Shown in pieces: positions 1 to 10,915 of a stretch of DNA of 64,000 bases. Source of the DNA: Hippopus hippopus (taxonomy: Eukaryota; Mollusca; Bivalvia; Cardiida; Cardiidae); the NCBI GenBank assembly GCA_946811185.2, contig OX328110.1, positions 11,884,516-11,948,515 of the forward strand, in the 5' to 3' direction. The notes below the pieces were generated by a model. That model saw only the letters and a list, made by a program, of their open reading frames with translations. It did not search any database and had not been told where the DNA came from. The first letter of the stretch is position 1, and the number at the start of each line of letters is the position of its first letter. Both the position numbers and the translations under genes were made by a program.

Positions 1-739
1 CCACGAGTGAAAATATTACAAATGATGTTCACGAATTTCGATCATTCACCGTAAATAAAAAACAAATATTCTATTTATTTCATGCTTCTAACCCCCCCTT
101 TTTTTGGGGGGGTGGACTTAAAACAAAATCTAGTACAGTTTTTTTCGGTTATTCCCTATGGGGTACCCCCTCCGCATAGCAATGCATTACAATATTACGT
201 AAAGCGCGAGAAATGTAGGGTAGATTACGTCGTATTTCCATCCGGTTGAGAGGCACGCGCATTTTACCTAGGTAACTAGAGCGCAGGAACTACTGTTTCT
301 ACCTTCAACTGAAGAGTTAGAAAATAAAATCGGTATTTTTCACTGGTCTTAACCATGAAATATCAAAAAATATTTCACCGTTATTTCTCGATAAACTACC
401 GGAAGGTATGAAATAAAGCTAATAAACTGCTCTAGAACCAAAACTATAAACTCCTTCCTTTATCATGGCTGAAACGCAATCCACTGTAACTCAGAAGGAT
501 TTTTATCTTGAAGGCTTGCCGAAACAAGATGACAGTGCAAATCAAAGGTCACACTGAATTTCCTGTGCAGTCCAATCGTGATTTATGCAAAATTAATGCT
601 ACATTATGGATGGGTCTTAAATTTTCTCATCTTTTAAACAAATAATATATAATAACCAGCATTTTCTACATTTCCCACAATGATTACAAATGCCTTCTTT
701 CTAGGGGTCATTCAAACATGGGATTGTATAGTAAAACTA
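1..739. other. Left edge, no gene recognised
   Basis: Contains a short C/T/G homopolymer run near 90-115. Around 530-590 there is a MITE-3 hairpin core (CTGTGCAGTC), and at 650-720 a half copy of MITE-1. No convincing exon. Confidence 0.6.
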
Positions 740-1120
740 AGCAAATTTTTAGACATGTCCAAATTGAAAGCATAAACTGCAGACAACAAAGTAAATGTAG
801 GTCTAAACATGATTTCTATCTTTAAAGTGACAGAAAGCATTGTGGGAAATGATTGATTGATTGTATGGTGTTTAACGCCGTTTTCAACATTATTTCAGTT
901 ATATCGCGGCAGCCAGTGCACCTATCCATGCTTTCCTGGAATCTCTTTTACCAGTACCTTGCACAATTTTCATTCCAAGCAACTGGCTGCTTTCCCACAT
1001 AATCCATTGTGGGAAAAGGGAGAAAATGCTGGTTACAAGCCTATTCTCCTTTTCCCGCAATGTTTTCAAAGGCCTACATCCTGCTGGTCATTAAAACAAC
1101 TGTATTGTTAAACTAAAAGG
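740..1120 (-). repeat. MITE-1 copy split by a SINE
   Basis: The left part of a MITE-1 in reverse orientation (about 740-849) and its right part (1005-1120) are separated by a 5'-truncated minus-strand SINE-1. The 12-bp sequence CATTGTGGGAAA occurs at both junctions (838-849 and 1005-1016) as a target-site duplication. Confidence 0.8.
850..1004 (-). mobile_element. SINE-1 fragment inserted in MITE-1
   Basis: Reverse strand. The 3' tail (a TGATTGATTG run, then the ATTTCAGTTATATCGCGG block) comes first, then the body up to GGCTGCTTTCCCACAT. The tRNA-like head is missing, as expected for incomplete reverse transcription. Confidence 0.8.
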
Positions 1121-1343
1121 TTAACCCTTTACCAAACAGTCCCATGTTTTGATGACCCTGAGGAATTGAAAACATTGTTGGAAAAGGAGAAAACGCTGGT
1201 ACCAGCATTTTCTCCTTTTCCAACAATGTTTTCTACCTCTCTCCAAAACAAATTTTAATATTTCAGTCACATCTAATTTATTGTCTGCAAATGCTTTCAA
1301 TTTGGACCAGTCTAAAAATTTGTCGTTTGGTATTAAGATTTAA
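1121..1343 (+). repeat. MITE-1 copy (reference description)
   Basis: MITE-1 family plan: TTAA, then C(C/T)CTTTACCA at one end and TGGTAAAG(A/G)G at the other. The middle is an almost perfect hairpin (AACATTGTGGGAAAAGGAG, AAAATGCTGGTAACCAGC, then its complement), followed by a non-palindromic half with GTCGTCTGCAAATGCTTTC. Length is about 220-230 bp. There is no coding capacity. TTAA with a CCC start points to piggyBac-type mobilisation (inference). Confidence 0.85.
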
Positions 1344-1543
1344 GCATCCAAGGAAATAGAATTTGTCATACCTGTCATGGACTCTGAGCCTTTGATAACC
1401 ACTGTAACCTGAAATGAATCAAACAAAAAAGTCCGTTTTCAGTTTTTACGCTTTCAAACTTCACAAATCATGACATGAACTGAGAGCCCACGCATATCCG
1501 ACACTGATGATAATCCAAATGACCCACTTACAAATCAAGCTGT

Positions 1544-1773
1544 TTAACCCTTTATCACACAATGCTTAGTTTTCACCACCCTTGGAAAGAAGCCTTTCTG
1601 AAAACAGGGTAGGAAAAGGAGAAAATGCTGGTAAACAGCATTTTCTCCTTTTCCCACATCATTTCCTCCATTTTCAAATGCAAATTTGATCATAGAAATG
1701 GCATTTAATTTGTCATCTGAAAATGCGTACAATTTGGACAAGTCTTAAATTTTGGTGTTTGGGAAAGAGGTAA
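1544..1773 (+). repeat. MITE-1 copy (forward)
   Basis: Begins TTAACCCTTTATCACAC and ends at GGTAACTC, where the next copy starts. First of four abutting copies. Confidence 0.82.
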
Positions 1774-2003
1774 CTCTTTACCAAACAACAAAGTTCTAGA
1801 ATGGTCCAAATTGAAAGTATTTGCAGGCAACAAATTAAACATGAGTCAATCACTAAAATTTGCCTTTGGAAGCAAAGAAAAAAAAACAATGTGGGAAAAG
1901 GATAAAATACTGGTTACAAGCATTTCATCCTTTTCTCACAATGTTTTCAAAAGCCTTCATCGTCAAGGTCATTAAAACTGGGGATGGTGCAGTAAAGCAT
2001 TAA
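1770..2003 (-). repeat. MITE-1 copy (reverse)
   Basis: Opens CTCTTTACCAAACAAC, so inverted relative to its neighbours. It shares its border tetranucleotide with the preceding copy and ends at TTAA 2000-2003. Confidence 0.8.
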
Positions 2004-2009
2004 CCCTTT

Positions 2010-2238
2010 TTAACCCTTTACCAAACAATCCCGGGTTTTCATGACCCTGAGAAAGATGCCTTTTCAAAACATTGTGGGAAAGGGAGAAAATGCTGGTAAC
2101 CAGCATTTTCTCCTTTTCCCACAATGTTTTCTACCCTTCCCAAAACAATTTTCAATTTTTGAGTCCCATTTATTTTGTCGTCTGCAAGTGCTTTCAATTT
2201 GGACCAGTCTAAAATTTTATCGTTTGGTAAAGAGTTAA
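2010..2238 (+). repeat. MITE-1 copy (forward)
   Basis: Near-consensus copy bounded by TTAA at 2010-2013 and 2235-2238 with an intact hairpin around 2065-2130. Confidence 0.88.
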
Positions 2239-2449
2239 CAAATGACAAAATTTTTGACATGGCCATATTGAAGGCATTGTGGATGATAAAATATAGATCT
2301 ATTGATAGGCTATGTCTTTGAAATCTTAGACTACAGTGTAGGTAAAGGAGAAAATACTGATTGGCAGCATTTACTCCATTTCCCATAACCATTTCAAAAG
2401 CCGTCTTTTTCAAGGTCCTTATAAGACTGAATGTTCTGTAACCGTTTAA
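2235..2449 (-). repeat. MITE-1 copy (reverse, degraded)
   Basis: Shares the TTAA at 2235-2238 with the previous copy. The hairpin is diverged (GGTAAAGGAGAAAATACTG). Right border TTAA is at 2446-2449. Confidence 0.72.
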
Positions 2450-2654
2450 CCATTTTGAACACTTTGTCACAATTTTTTTTTTTTAACATAGCGCACATGT
2501 AGATAAAGATAAGACTGTAAAGAATATGCAGTCTGATCTACACAGTCCAACATTTTTCAGAAATAACTTTGCCCTAAAACATAAAAAATTTATCCTTGGA
2601 CAACCAAGAACATTACAACTATTATTTCATTTATGGAACCTTTATCACACAGTG

Positions 2655-2775
2655 TGTGAGACAATGAACCATCCCGGATGACAACTTTGGGATTGTTCAT
2701 TGACCTACGTATTCCGTCTGAGTACTAATGTAGTTCCCAGTAAGCAGAAACGTGAAAGATTAGTATAAGTACAAA
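2655..2775 (+). mobile_element. SINE-3 fragment
   Basis: Lacks the tRNA-like head but carries the body TTTGGGATTGTTCATTG...GTACTAATGTAGTTCCCAG...AGCAGAAACG also seen at 50030-50110 and 51600-51670. Confidence 0.6.
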
Positions 2776-2826
2776 AACGAAGAAATTGCTTATGATGATT
2801 AATTCCTCCATTTGCAACAATGCTGT

Positions 2827-3039
2827 TACATCCCGGTTTTTCATGACCCTGGGAAAGAAGGCTTTTGAAAACATTGTGCAAAAACGAGAAAATGCTGGTA
2901 ACCAGTATTTTCTCGTTCTCCCACAATGTTTTCTACACTATCAGAGAGCCTAAGCTCATTTGTAACAATTCTGAATTTGTCATTTGCAGATGTTTTGAAT
3001 TCGAAAGAGTCTAAAATTTGTTGCTTGGGAAAGGGTTAA
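2827..3039 (+). repeat. MITE-1 copy (5' end eroded)
   Basis: Hairpin at about 2870-2930 with both arms changed to CGAGAAAATG and CATTTTCTCG-like forms; right end AAGGGTTAA. Confidence 0.75.
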
Positions 3040-3710
3040 CTTGTGTCCTCAGGTGACAGCATTAAAATCAAGTGACAAAGGAATTTTACTTATCACCATA
3101 TCATTTTTTCTAATCTACTACTATAGTATTACCCTTTTTTACTGAATATACGTATTTTTTACTGAACTTATGTTTCGATCCATTGCTGTACAGACCCAAC
3201 TTTTTACATGCCCATTCACACCTGTACAGCCAGCATGATTTGGAAAACACAAAAAAAGCTGTGAAAAATGACCAATTGCTGGGTACAGATTGTTTTAACA
3301 TGTGCTTTGAGCAAAATATCTAAAAAGTATCTGATAGTCGAACTCAAAGGTCAGTTTGAACAAGCTGAGAAGGCTGATCTTGGATCTAAACTGTCCACTA
3401 AAACATCTTCCTCTAAAGTTTAGCCAAAGAAACCAACTTGAAACAACATAAATTAGTATGGTCTTTACTCTTTAGTAACTCTTGACTTGGAATTTCACAA
3501 TGCCATAATGTTTTCAAACCTTTTTCTACTTCATCAAATTCAAAAACAATCATTCCTTTAGTATCATCTTCTATGCCTTTATACCCTTGAATCACTCAAA
3601 CCAGATGAAGTTACTTTTGCAGATAGTGTAGATCAAGATTAGAATGTATAGAATGTGCAGCTTATCTTGGATCTATACTGTCCACAACTTTGTAACATGC
3701 TACAGTTTAC

Positions 3711-3924
3711 AACACAATCCTCAGTCAAAGCGACTCTCTGGATAGAGGATTTTGAAGACATGGGAAAAGGAGAAAATGCTGGTAACTAGTATTTTCTCCT
3801 ATTCCCATCATGTTTTCTACCATTTCAAAGACAGAAATTATCTTTTGAGCTACATTGAATTTGTTGTCTGCAAAAGTTTTCAATTTGGATGAGTCTAAAA
3901 TTTTGTAGTCTGGGAAAGAGTTAA
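3711..3924 (+). repeat. MITE-1 copy
   Basis: Ends in GGGAAAGAGTTAA. The left end is eroded and the hairpin centre is GGTAACTAGTATT. A further left-end fragment starts at the same TTAA (3921). Confidence 0.72.
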
Positions 3925-3977
3925 CCCTCTAACAAACAATCTGACTTTAAATAAATAACTTTGAGGAAGAAGGTTTT

Positions 3978-4190
3978 AGCCTTTAATCCTTTTAAATAAA
4001 AGATATGAAACGTTCAACACGATGGTAAAAACCCAAACTTTCCTATTTCAAAGGTATATCTTTTGGGAAATAATATCTCCTTATCGGACAGTGTAGATCC
4101 AAGATCAGACTGCACATTCCGTGCAGTCTGATCTTGATCTACACTGTCCACAAAAGGTCAATGAGTCGCGCTTAGCAGCCTAAGAGTTAG
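3978..4190 (+). repeat. MITE-3 copy
   Basis: Contains the family's CTCCTTATCGGACAGTG, the hairpin CAGACTGCACATTCCGTGCAGTCTG and the terminal AGCGCGACTC-type block before AGCAGCCTAAG. Plan as described for the copy at 48928. Confidence 0.75.
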
Positions 4191-4353
4191 ACATTTTGAG
4201 AAAATGCTGGTCATCAGCAATGCCTCCTTTTCCGCACAATTTTTCCAACTTTTCTAAAGACATTCTAACATTACAGCCACATTTGAATTCGTCTGCAGAA
4301 TGCTTTGATCTGGATGAGTGTAAAATTCTGTAGTGTGGGAAAGAGTTGAACAA
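4190..4353 (+). repeat. MITE-1 fragment
   Basis: Only one and a half arms of the hairpin plus the right half (TCGTCTGCAGAATGCTTTG) ending GGGAAAGAGTTGA. Confidence 0.6.
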
Positions 4354-4477
4354 GGCCCATAGGGGATCAGCTAGTGTCAATATTTGAACAAGACAAAATA
4401 TGCTGCACAGGAGTGAAAGACACTGTGATAACACAATGATCACCTGAAGACATCTTCTTCAGTTGTGCATGCAAGCC

Positions 4478-4750
4478 TGCTAGCTCAATCGGTAACACAC
4501 AGAGCTGGAAAGCAGGGGTTGTAGGTTTGAATCTTAAGCTCTGCCAATTTCTTTCGAAGGATTAATAATAAACATTGCTACAGGATTCATTCTTCGATCA
4601 CTGCTGATCATTGTTTTGATGATGTTTATGTGGGAAAGCAGCCGTTGGCTTGGCAGTAGAACTGTACGGAGTACAGGTAAAAGGAACTCCAGGACAATCC
4701 CAGGTGTCAACAGGACAATCCCAGGTGTCAAAGAAGCAAGGATCAGTACA
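4478..4750 (+). mobile_element. SINE-1 (tRNA-headed)
   Basis: A tRNA-like head with A- and B-box-like motifs (TAGCTCAATCGG and GGTTTGAATC), then the family body (GCTACAGGATTCATTCTTC, ACTGCTGATCATTG, GTGGGAAAGCAGCCGTTGGC). The 3' tail is replaced by other sequence. It is not a functional tRNA gene. Confidence 0.7.
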
Positions 4751-5284
4751 CTGGCTACAGAAAAGTACATGTACATGTAACTTATGAAATTTACCGTTCA
4801 TGCATACAAGAAGCAAAGAAAATTTACTTATTGCTAATATCTGAAAGTTTATTAGATCTACTTTGTTTGACTTGTCCCACAATCCAACATGTGAGTTAAT
4901 GAGCATAAATTCTTGTTGACAGTGACTGATGAGCCTTATAATGAGGCTGGGTGTAGGTCTTTCATTAATATTGTTGCATTCCTATATCATTTTGTACACA
5001 TGTCACTGTCATAAACTACTTACTTACTAATAACTGAAATAATGTTGAAAACAGCACTGAATACCATACCCAAAGAAAAAATCATAAGTGAACTTCAATC
5101 CTTTATCTTGACTTTTTATGTTTTCAAGGACATCTCTCAAAGTCACCTGCTGAACTTTTGGAGCACTGCACACAATTCATGTTGTTTTTGTACACAGTGA
5201 AGATCACAAGCAGTCAACTGCAAAAAAATGTGCAATCTAATCTTGGATCTAAACTGTCCGCTACTTTCACAACATATTCTGGCC

Positions 5285-5515
5285 AAAAAATTGATTGATT
5301 GATAGATTGATGTTCTACGCCGCTTTCAAAATTGTGTCAGTCATATCACAGAGACATATCCATGTATTTCTTTGGTTTGACTAGAACTAGGCCAGGGATC
5401 TGAAGTGTCTTGCCCAAGTACACTCCCATGAAAAAACCCAGTGGATCCAGTGAAGCTCGAACCCAGAGCCTCCAGGTCATGAGTGATACGCTGAGCCAGG
5501 CAGGACCCCAGTGGT
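5285..5515 (-). mobile_element. SINE-2 (tRNA-headed)
   Basis: Reverse strand: tail (TTGATTGATTGATAG...CGCCGCTTTCAAAATTG), body (GTGTCTTGCCCAAG, AACCCAGTGGATCCAG) and a tRNA-like head with B box GCTCGAACCCAGAGC in complement. About 225 bp, near full length. Confidence 0.75.
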
Positions 5516-6006
5516 TATGTGGCAAAGCAGCCATGTGCAATCTAACCTTAGATCTAAATTGTCCACTACTTTTGTGTCAGACTCTGACAAAAAAACCCAG
5601 AAATTGCAAGACATGTATTTTGGCTGTTTTTCCTTACTGCAAACTGACAGGATTCATTTCATTAATTCAGATCATTCTTAAAGTGACAGTAAAGGCCACA
5701 TGTAAACAAAGCGAGTGTTTGAATGTATTTGAATTTATATCATACCATTTAAAAGTACGGAAATTATTGTGAAGATGAAAATCTGCCATTGTAGGGTCGG
5801 TCAGAGTGTTACTCGCTGACAGAGAAATTAATTTCAAAACTAAGTTAAAACCTGCCAGGTAGCTGTGTCTTTTGTTTACTTTTTGCCCGATTTTAAAATT
5901 CTTTTTTCTGCCAGTGACTAATCCATGGCCCGACCACACCATAACAGACTGTCATCTCTACAATATTTTCTATGCTTTTAAATGGTACCATTTAAATTTA
6001 AATATA

Positions 6007-7031
6007 CAAGGGTTGTTCCATAAATTCGCGGAATTTGCCTGTAATTCCAATACAGAGCGCTGAATTTGAAAATAAAATACATCTAAAGAAATGTTAATCT
6101 ATACCTGATACATACGTAAATTTTCATAGAGATACACAAAACAGATAAAAATACATTTAACTTTAAAGAAGCGTAGTAAGTGACACTTGAAGCACGCGGA
6201 CGTTTACGTCACGCCCCCAAAATGTCAAAAGTAAGCGCAGACTTTCTCTATTTAGTTACTCCCTGTTGCGATGCACTTTCTATGTCTGTGTATCCACTGA
6301 TCAAAAGTTACATTAAACCAATCTTTGCTGAACTGTGCGATGATTTCCCTGGCTTTGTTTTGCAGTACTTCTGATGATTCAAACTGCTGACCTCTCAGTT
6401 CATTTTTTAATTGTGGGAATAAGTGCTGAATACCCCAGTGTCTCAACACATGTCAGATGACCAAGTCTTGTATCGTCGTACATGGAACTCCTGCTTTTTC
6501 TAAAACGTTCATGTCATTTATAAACGAATGTTTTACCTCCATTCGGCAAAGTGTCTGATTCCATAATGCGTCTTGATGTTTCCACCGCAGAAAGTACTGG
6601 TATAAGTCTAACACAAAACTTTATGACAGAACGTAACTCAACTTTGTCAGCTAACGTCAATTTTTTTCCGAAGTCATGACTGCACATGTCTGCTGAGATT
6701 TAACTATCCGACGGAATGTTTTCAAATTCACTAGAAATGACATCGAAAAATGTTGGTAACATCAGTCGCTTTTGCACCAAAATTGCATGCGGCTTCCACA
6801 TTTTTATACATTTTCTAAAAAATTAGAATGTCAAAATTTTGACTAGCTTCAAGTCGCTCTACCTTGGTTGCTAAAGAAACCAAATTCTTTCTTATACAAG
6901 GAAAAAGACATGACAAAATTTGTCATTTACTTGACATTATCATAGGGTATGATCTCTGAAAGTGTGGTGTTAATTGAATGTAAAACAAAGATTTTCGGCA
7001 ACAATTCCGCGAATTTATGGAACAGCCCTGG
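6007..7031 (-). mobile_element. mariner-like transposon, internally deleted
   Basis: Terminal inverted repeats of about 27 bp (left GGGTTGTTCCATAAATTCGC, right its complement GCGAATTTATGGAACAGCCC) are flanked by TA on both sides (6005-6006 and 7032-7033), the Tc1/mariner target duplication. On the minus strand a transposase N-terminal fragment (ELRSVIKF, about 6620-6640) and a C-terminal fragment (WIHRHRKCIATGSN, near 6270) are separated by stops and a deletion removing most of the catalytic DDD/D core. At about 1.02 kb it is shorter than an intact mariner (about 1.3 kb). It is non-functional. Confidence 0.82.
6252..6449 (-). pseudogene. mariner transposase C-terminal remnant
   Basis: 65 codons reading LFPQLKNELRGQQFESSEVL and ending in the WI-x-R-x-x-KCI-x-x-G signature of mariner transposase C-termini. 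The upstream catalytic region is missing or broken by stops, so no active enzyme is encoded. Confidence 0.7.
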
Positions 7032-7081
7032 TATTGTGACACCTGCTTTGATATTTTGGCCTTTACTATGCCTTTAAGGGT

Positions 7082-7262
7082 TTAACTCCTACCAGAAGAT
7101 AAAACTTAACTGTTCAAATTCAAATCTGTTACAGACAACAAATCAAATGTATGGCTCCAAGAATGAGAATTGTCTGTAAAAGGGTTGAAAACATTGTGAG
7201 AAAAGGAGATAATGATCGTTATCAGCACTTTTCGAAGATTTTGTTGTGTGGTAAAGATTTAA
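7082..7262 (-). repeat. MITE-1 copy, shortened
   Basis: TTAA at both ends (7082 and 7259); the hairpin right arm is largely deleted. Confidence 0.6.
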
Positions 7263-7315
7263 GATGACAAATTACTATCAAAGTTATCTTTCTTGCCCTT
7301 TACGAGAAAGGCAGT

Positions 7316-7524
7316 TTAACTCTTTAGACATGTCCAAATTGAAAGCATTTGCAGACGACAATTACAGTGTGGCTCAAATGATGGAATTTGTCAATGATAC
7401 GGTAGAAAACATTGTGGGAAAAAGAGAAAATGCTGGTTACCAGCATTTTCTTCTTTTCCTACAATGTTTTCAAAAAAGTTTCTCCTCAAGGTCGTTAAAA
7501 GTCTGGATTGTGTGGTAAAGAGTT
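7316..7524 (-). repeat. MITE-1 copy
   Basis: Opens TTAACTCTTTAGACATGTCC (short internal deletion near the end) and has an intact hairpin at about 7402-7472. A second, degraded copy follows to about 7720. Confidence 0.75.
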
Positions 7525-7789
7525 GACGCTTTACCTGATGACAGAATTTTAGACTGTTCCAAATTGAAACTGTGATTTTCAGACTATAGCTTAAAAGAGG
7601 CTCATATTATGGGACTTGTCTTTGAAATTGTTGAAACATTGTGAGAAAAGAAGAAAATGCTGATGACTAGCGTTTTCTTCTTTTCCCATAGTGTCTTCTA
7701 AAAGCTTTTATGTTGTCAACCTAAACTTTTTTATAAGACCTAAATAATTGCTATTTCAAAGTCTGGTTTTTTCAGAATATATTCACAAA

Positions 7790-7875
7790 ACAGAAAGTAT
7801 AGATTTACAGATCACACTGCACCTCCTGTACAGTAACTGCAGTTTGATCTTGACCTGTAGTGTTAACAAAGACAA
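7790..7875. repeat. MITE-3 core
   Basis: Diverged hairpin (GATCACACTGCACCTCCTGT then GCAGTTTGATCTTGACC) without recognisable TTAA ends. Confidence 0.55.
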
Positions 7876-8336
7876 AACTAATGTTTTCCAAAGATGCCAA
7901 AGCAAGGACCCAAAAATCTGATGTTCTTGCTGTAATGAATTGAGCCTTTAACAAAAAATCTGGTGTTTATACACCCCAAGCATTGTCGTAAACAGAGATA
8001 ATGCTGTTAACAAGCATTTTATCCTGTTCACACATTGTTTTTTCCCAGTTCTTTAGATAAACCAATCATTTAAGTCACTTTTAAAAAATGTAATATGGGC
8101 AGTTGACTGCAAATGCTTTTTCATGTTTGATAAGCTTAAACTCTTGGCCAAATGACAACCGTTTAGACTACTTCAAACTGGAAAAATTTGCAGATGACAG
8201 TTTGAATATATGTTTCAGATGACGGATTTGTTCATGAATGGATAGAAAATACCATGGGTGAAGGATAAAATGCTGGCCCAACAATGTTTTCTTACAAGCT
8301 TCTTCCTTCAAGTCATCAAAACCTGGAATTGTGTGG

Positions 8337-8567
8337 TTAACTCTTTCCCAAACAACAAAATTTTAGACTCGTCCAAACTGAAAGCATTTGCAGACCACAA
8401 AATTAATGTGACTCAAAAATTGAAGTGTGTTTTGGGAAAGGTAGAAAACATTGGGGGGAAAAGGAGAAAATGCTGGTTACCAGCATTTTTCTCCTTTTCC
8501 CACAGTGTTTTCAAAAGGCTTCTTCCTCAGGGTCGTGAAAACCAGGGATTGTTCGGTAAAGAGTTAA
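8337..8567 (-). repeat. MITE-1 copy
   Basis: TTAA borders at 8337-8340 and 8564-8567; near-consensus hairpin with one extra T in an arm. A degraded copy continues to about 8830. Confidence 0.82.
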
Positions 8568-8834
8568 GGGTTAAATGTTTTATGACTAATAAAGAACATA
8601 ACCAATTTGTTATCAGTTATCAAAATGAAAATACTCAACTCCCCTGTGTCAGTCAATTCAGGCTTGAAAATATGTCCCACTTTGAATTCACTCTTGACTT
8701 CACCGTTACCAAACAAGTCACAGTTATAATGGCTGTCAGCATACATATTTTTGAAAACATTATGGGAAAAGGAGAAAATGCCGGTACCCACATTTCTCAC
8801 AAAGTTTTCTACCCCTTTAACGATAAAACCACAT

Positions 8835-9048
8835 TTAACCTTTTATCACACAAACGACCCTGCAGAAAAAGCCCTTTGAAAATATTGTGGGAAAAGGAAA
8901 ATATGCTGGTAACCAGCACTGCCTCCTTTTCCCACCATGTTTTCCCTTTTAAGACAGATTTCATATTTTGAGTTACATTTCATTTGTTGTCTACAACTGT
9001 TTTTTAATGTGGACAAGTTGAAAATTTTGTTGTGTGGTTCAGAGTTAA
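8835..9048 (+). repeat. MITE-1 copy
   Basis: TTAA borders at 8835-8838 and 9045-9048. The hairpin is intact but one arm reads GAAAATATGCTGG. Confidence 0.78.
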
Positions 9049-9605
9049 TTTATTGTCTGCAAATGCTTTCAGTTTGGAAATGCTAAATTTTTTTGTCCCT
9101 GGTAAAAAAGTCGCCATGTTTAACAAAGCAATGTGGCAAACAAAAAAGTACTTAGTAATTTCCCAGCTTGCCATAATGTTTTCCTGGTTATAGGTCCTCC
9201 ATCATCTATTCCACTCTTTAACAAACAACAAAATTTTGAACTTGTCCAAATTGAAAGTATTTGAATATTACACCTTAAATGTGGTTCAAGTGAGGAGATT
9301 TGCTCTTGAAAGGGAAGAAAACATTGACAGGATAGGAGAAAATGCTGATTATCAAAAGCCTCCATTATAAAAGTTATCAAAAACTCTGGACTTTGCTATA
9401 TAGTGTTAACAGCATATCATTTGTAAGATACTTAAATCACTGGTCAAACACTTGAACCATGTACATAAGTAGGCTTTCTTCACCTTTCTTTACCACATAC
9501 CAAGCCTAACCTGGTACCTCAGTCAGTTACATAAATGTAAAGGGCTTCAAATCCAAGGTTGGGTAACAGCTTTAAATCCCAGCTCAGCCAGACTCTTTCC
9601 TAGGA

Positions 9606-9838
9606 TTAACTCTTTATCAAACAACAAAATTTTTGACTTTTTCAAATTGAAAGTATTTGCAGACAACAAAATAGGTACGTATTGCTCAAAACTTGGAATT
9701 TGCTTTGAGTCGGGTAGAAAACAATGTTGGAAAAGGAGAAAATGCTGGTTACCAGCATTTTCTCCTCTTCCAGCAATGTTTTCAAAAGCTTTCTTTCTCA
9801 GGGTTGTTAAAAGTCAGGATTGTATGGTAATGGGTTAA
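9606..9838 (-). repeat. MITE-1 copy
   Basis: TTAA borders at 9606-9609 and 9835-9838; hairpin arms match except for ends changed together (GTTGGAAAAGG, CCAGCAATG). A partial copy lies at 9207-9400. Confidence 0.82.
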
Positions 9839-9888
9839 GTTACTGAAGTCATTGTAATAGAACTCAATTCTCTTTCATAATTTTACAG

Positions 9889-9985
9889 TCAAACCTTGGT
9901 TATCCAGACACTTCCGTCTCCTATGAATGTTTCCAGATAAGCCATATTTCCATGTTATGAAGAAAATCAGCAAATGGCTGGTAAA
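9889..9985 (+). repeat. pogo/Tigger-like terminal fragment
   Basis: CAGTCAAACCTTGGTTATCC resembles the terminal repeat of pogo-type elements. No matching right end or transposase was seen. Confidence 0.35.
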
Positions 9986-10020
9986 GGATGTTATGCAAAG
10001 TAGAATTGGAGGAAACCCCA

Positions 10021-10345
10021 GGGCCCTGTTTTACTGAGGTAGTTATGATGAAAATTTGTAAGTTTTACGTAACTATAGTATGGTGGCATATTTCTGCCAC
10101 AATATGTAAGATAGCTATCATGATTATTTTAGAAAACTATTGTGATAAATCAAAGTTTCCAGGAAATTTTATCTTTTTATTTTTATATAGATAAAATTTA
10201 CAGGAAACTTTGATTTATCACAATAGTTTTCTAAAATAATCATGATAGTTATCTCGTATATTGTGGCAGAAATATGCCACCATACTATAGTTGCGTAAAA
10301 CTTAGAGAAAATTTTGGACATAGCTACCTTAGTAAAACAGGGCCC
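10021..10345. repeat. Long inverted repeat (foldback MITE)
   Basis: Arms of about 150 bp, starting GGGCCCTGTTTTACTGAGGT and ending in the complement, are separated by an AT-rich loop near 10175-10195. The arms are nearly identical, including the GGTGGCATATTTCTGCCAC block, which is itself a small palindrome. Confidence 0.85.
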
Positions 10346-10419
10346 AGGAGAACATAAACAGTGCACTGGCTGCCACAATCTTACTGAAATAAAGTTGAAA
10401 AGGGTGTCATATATGTAAG

Positions 10420-10915
10420 TCATGCTCTGTGAAAAGAAGGTTTAATGCAGATCTGCAAAAAATTTTAACCAATGTCAGCCTGCGTAGTCAGCGCAGGCTG
10501 ACATGGGTTGAAACTTTTTGCTATTTGTAAATTTTCTGCATGTCCAAGGATCCTTCACTGCCTAAGAATAAGTCTATTGTTAGACAAAATGGATTTTGCT
10601 GATCCATAATTATGCAATGACCAGTGTGGTATAATGTATCATGGATATGACCCATGCTCTGGCAAAAGGGGGCTTAATGCATATCCATGATGCATGATAC
10701 CAAGCGAGTCATCACAGTATCATACATCCCTAAAATCCCTTTTGTATAACTACCTACTGAATCATGAGGTACACTAGTCCTTTGACATACAGAAAATTGA
10801 CCAATAGCGAAAAGTTTCGGCCCAGGTCAGCCTGCGCGGACTGCGCAGGCTGACCTGGGTCAATACTTTTCGCAGATGCATTAAGCCCCCTTTTCACAGA
10901 GCATGGTTCATATAC
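10420..10915. repeat. Two abutting MITE-2 copies
   Basis: MITE-2 plan: near GAGCCATGCTCTGGCAAAAG, GGGGGCTTAATGCATC, ATTATGGATCCATAAAATC, then a GGTCAGCCTGCGCAG hairpin, TTTTCGCAGATGCATTAAG, CCCCCTTTTCACAGAGCATG. One copy (about 10420-10655, inverted) runs into another (about 10648-10915) within a shared end. Confidence 0.8.

Noticed and set aside
1372..1408. 37-nt minus-strand exon-like segment with good acceptor and GTATGA donor
   Set aside because: No partner exon in phase could be supported. The only promising downstream frame (about 464-560) is largely MITE-3 hairpin sequence.
3130..3245. Minus-strand segment after CTGGCTGTACAG reading VNGHVKSWVCTAMD
   Set aside because: Plausible acceptor but no recognised domain, weak donor and no neighbouring exon; could be chance.
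4478..4550. tRNA-like sequences, also at 12285, 22880, 45850, 49975, 51535 and 59285
   Set aside because: Each is followed by a conserved SINE body, and box motifs or stems are mutated; treated as SINE heads, not tRNA genes.
8258..8971. 237-codon plus-strand ORF
   Set aside because: It runs through three consecutive MITE-1 copies and the DNA between them; a chance open frame.
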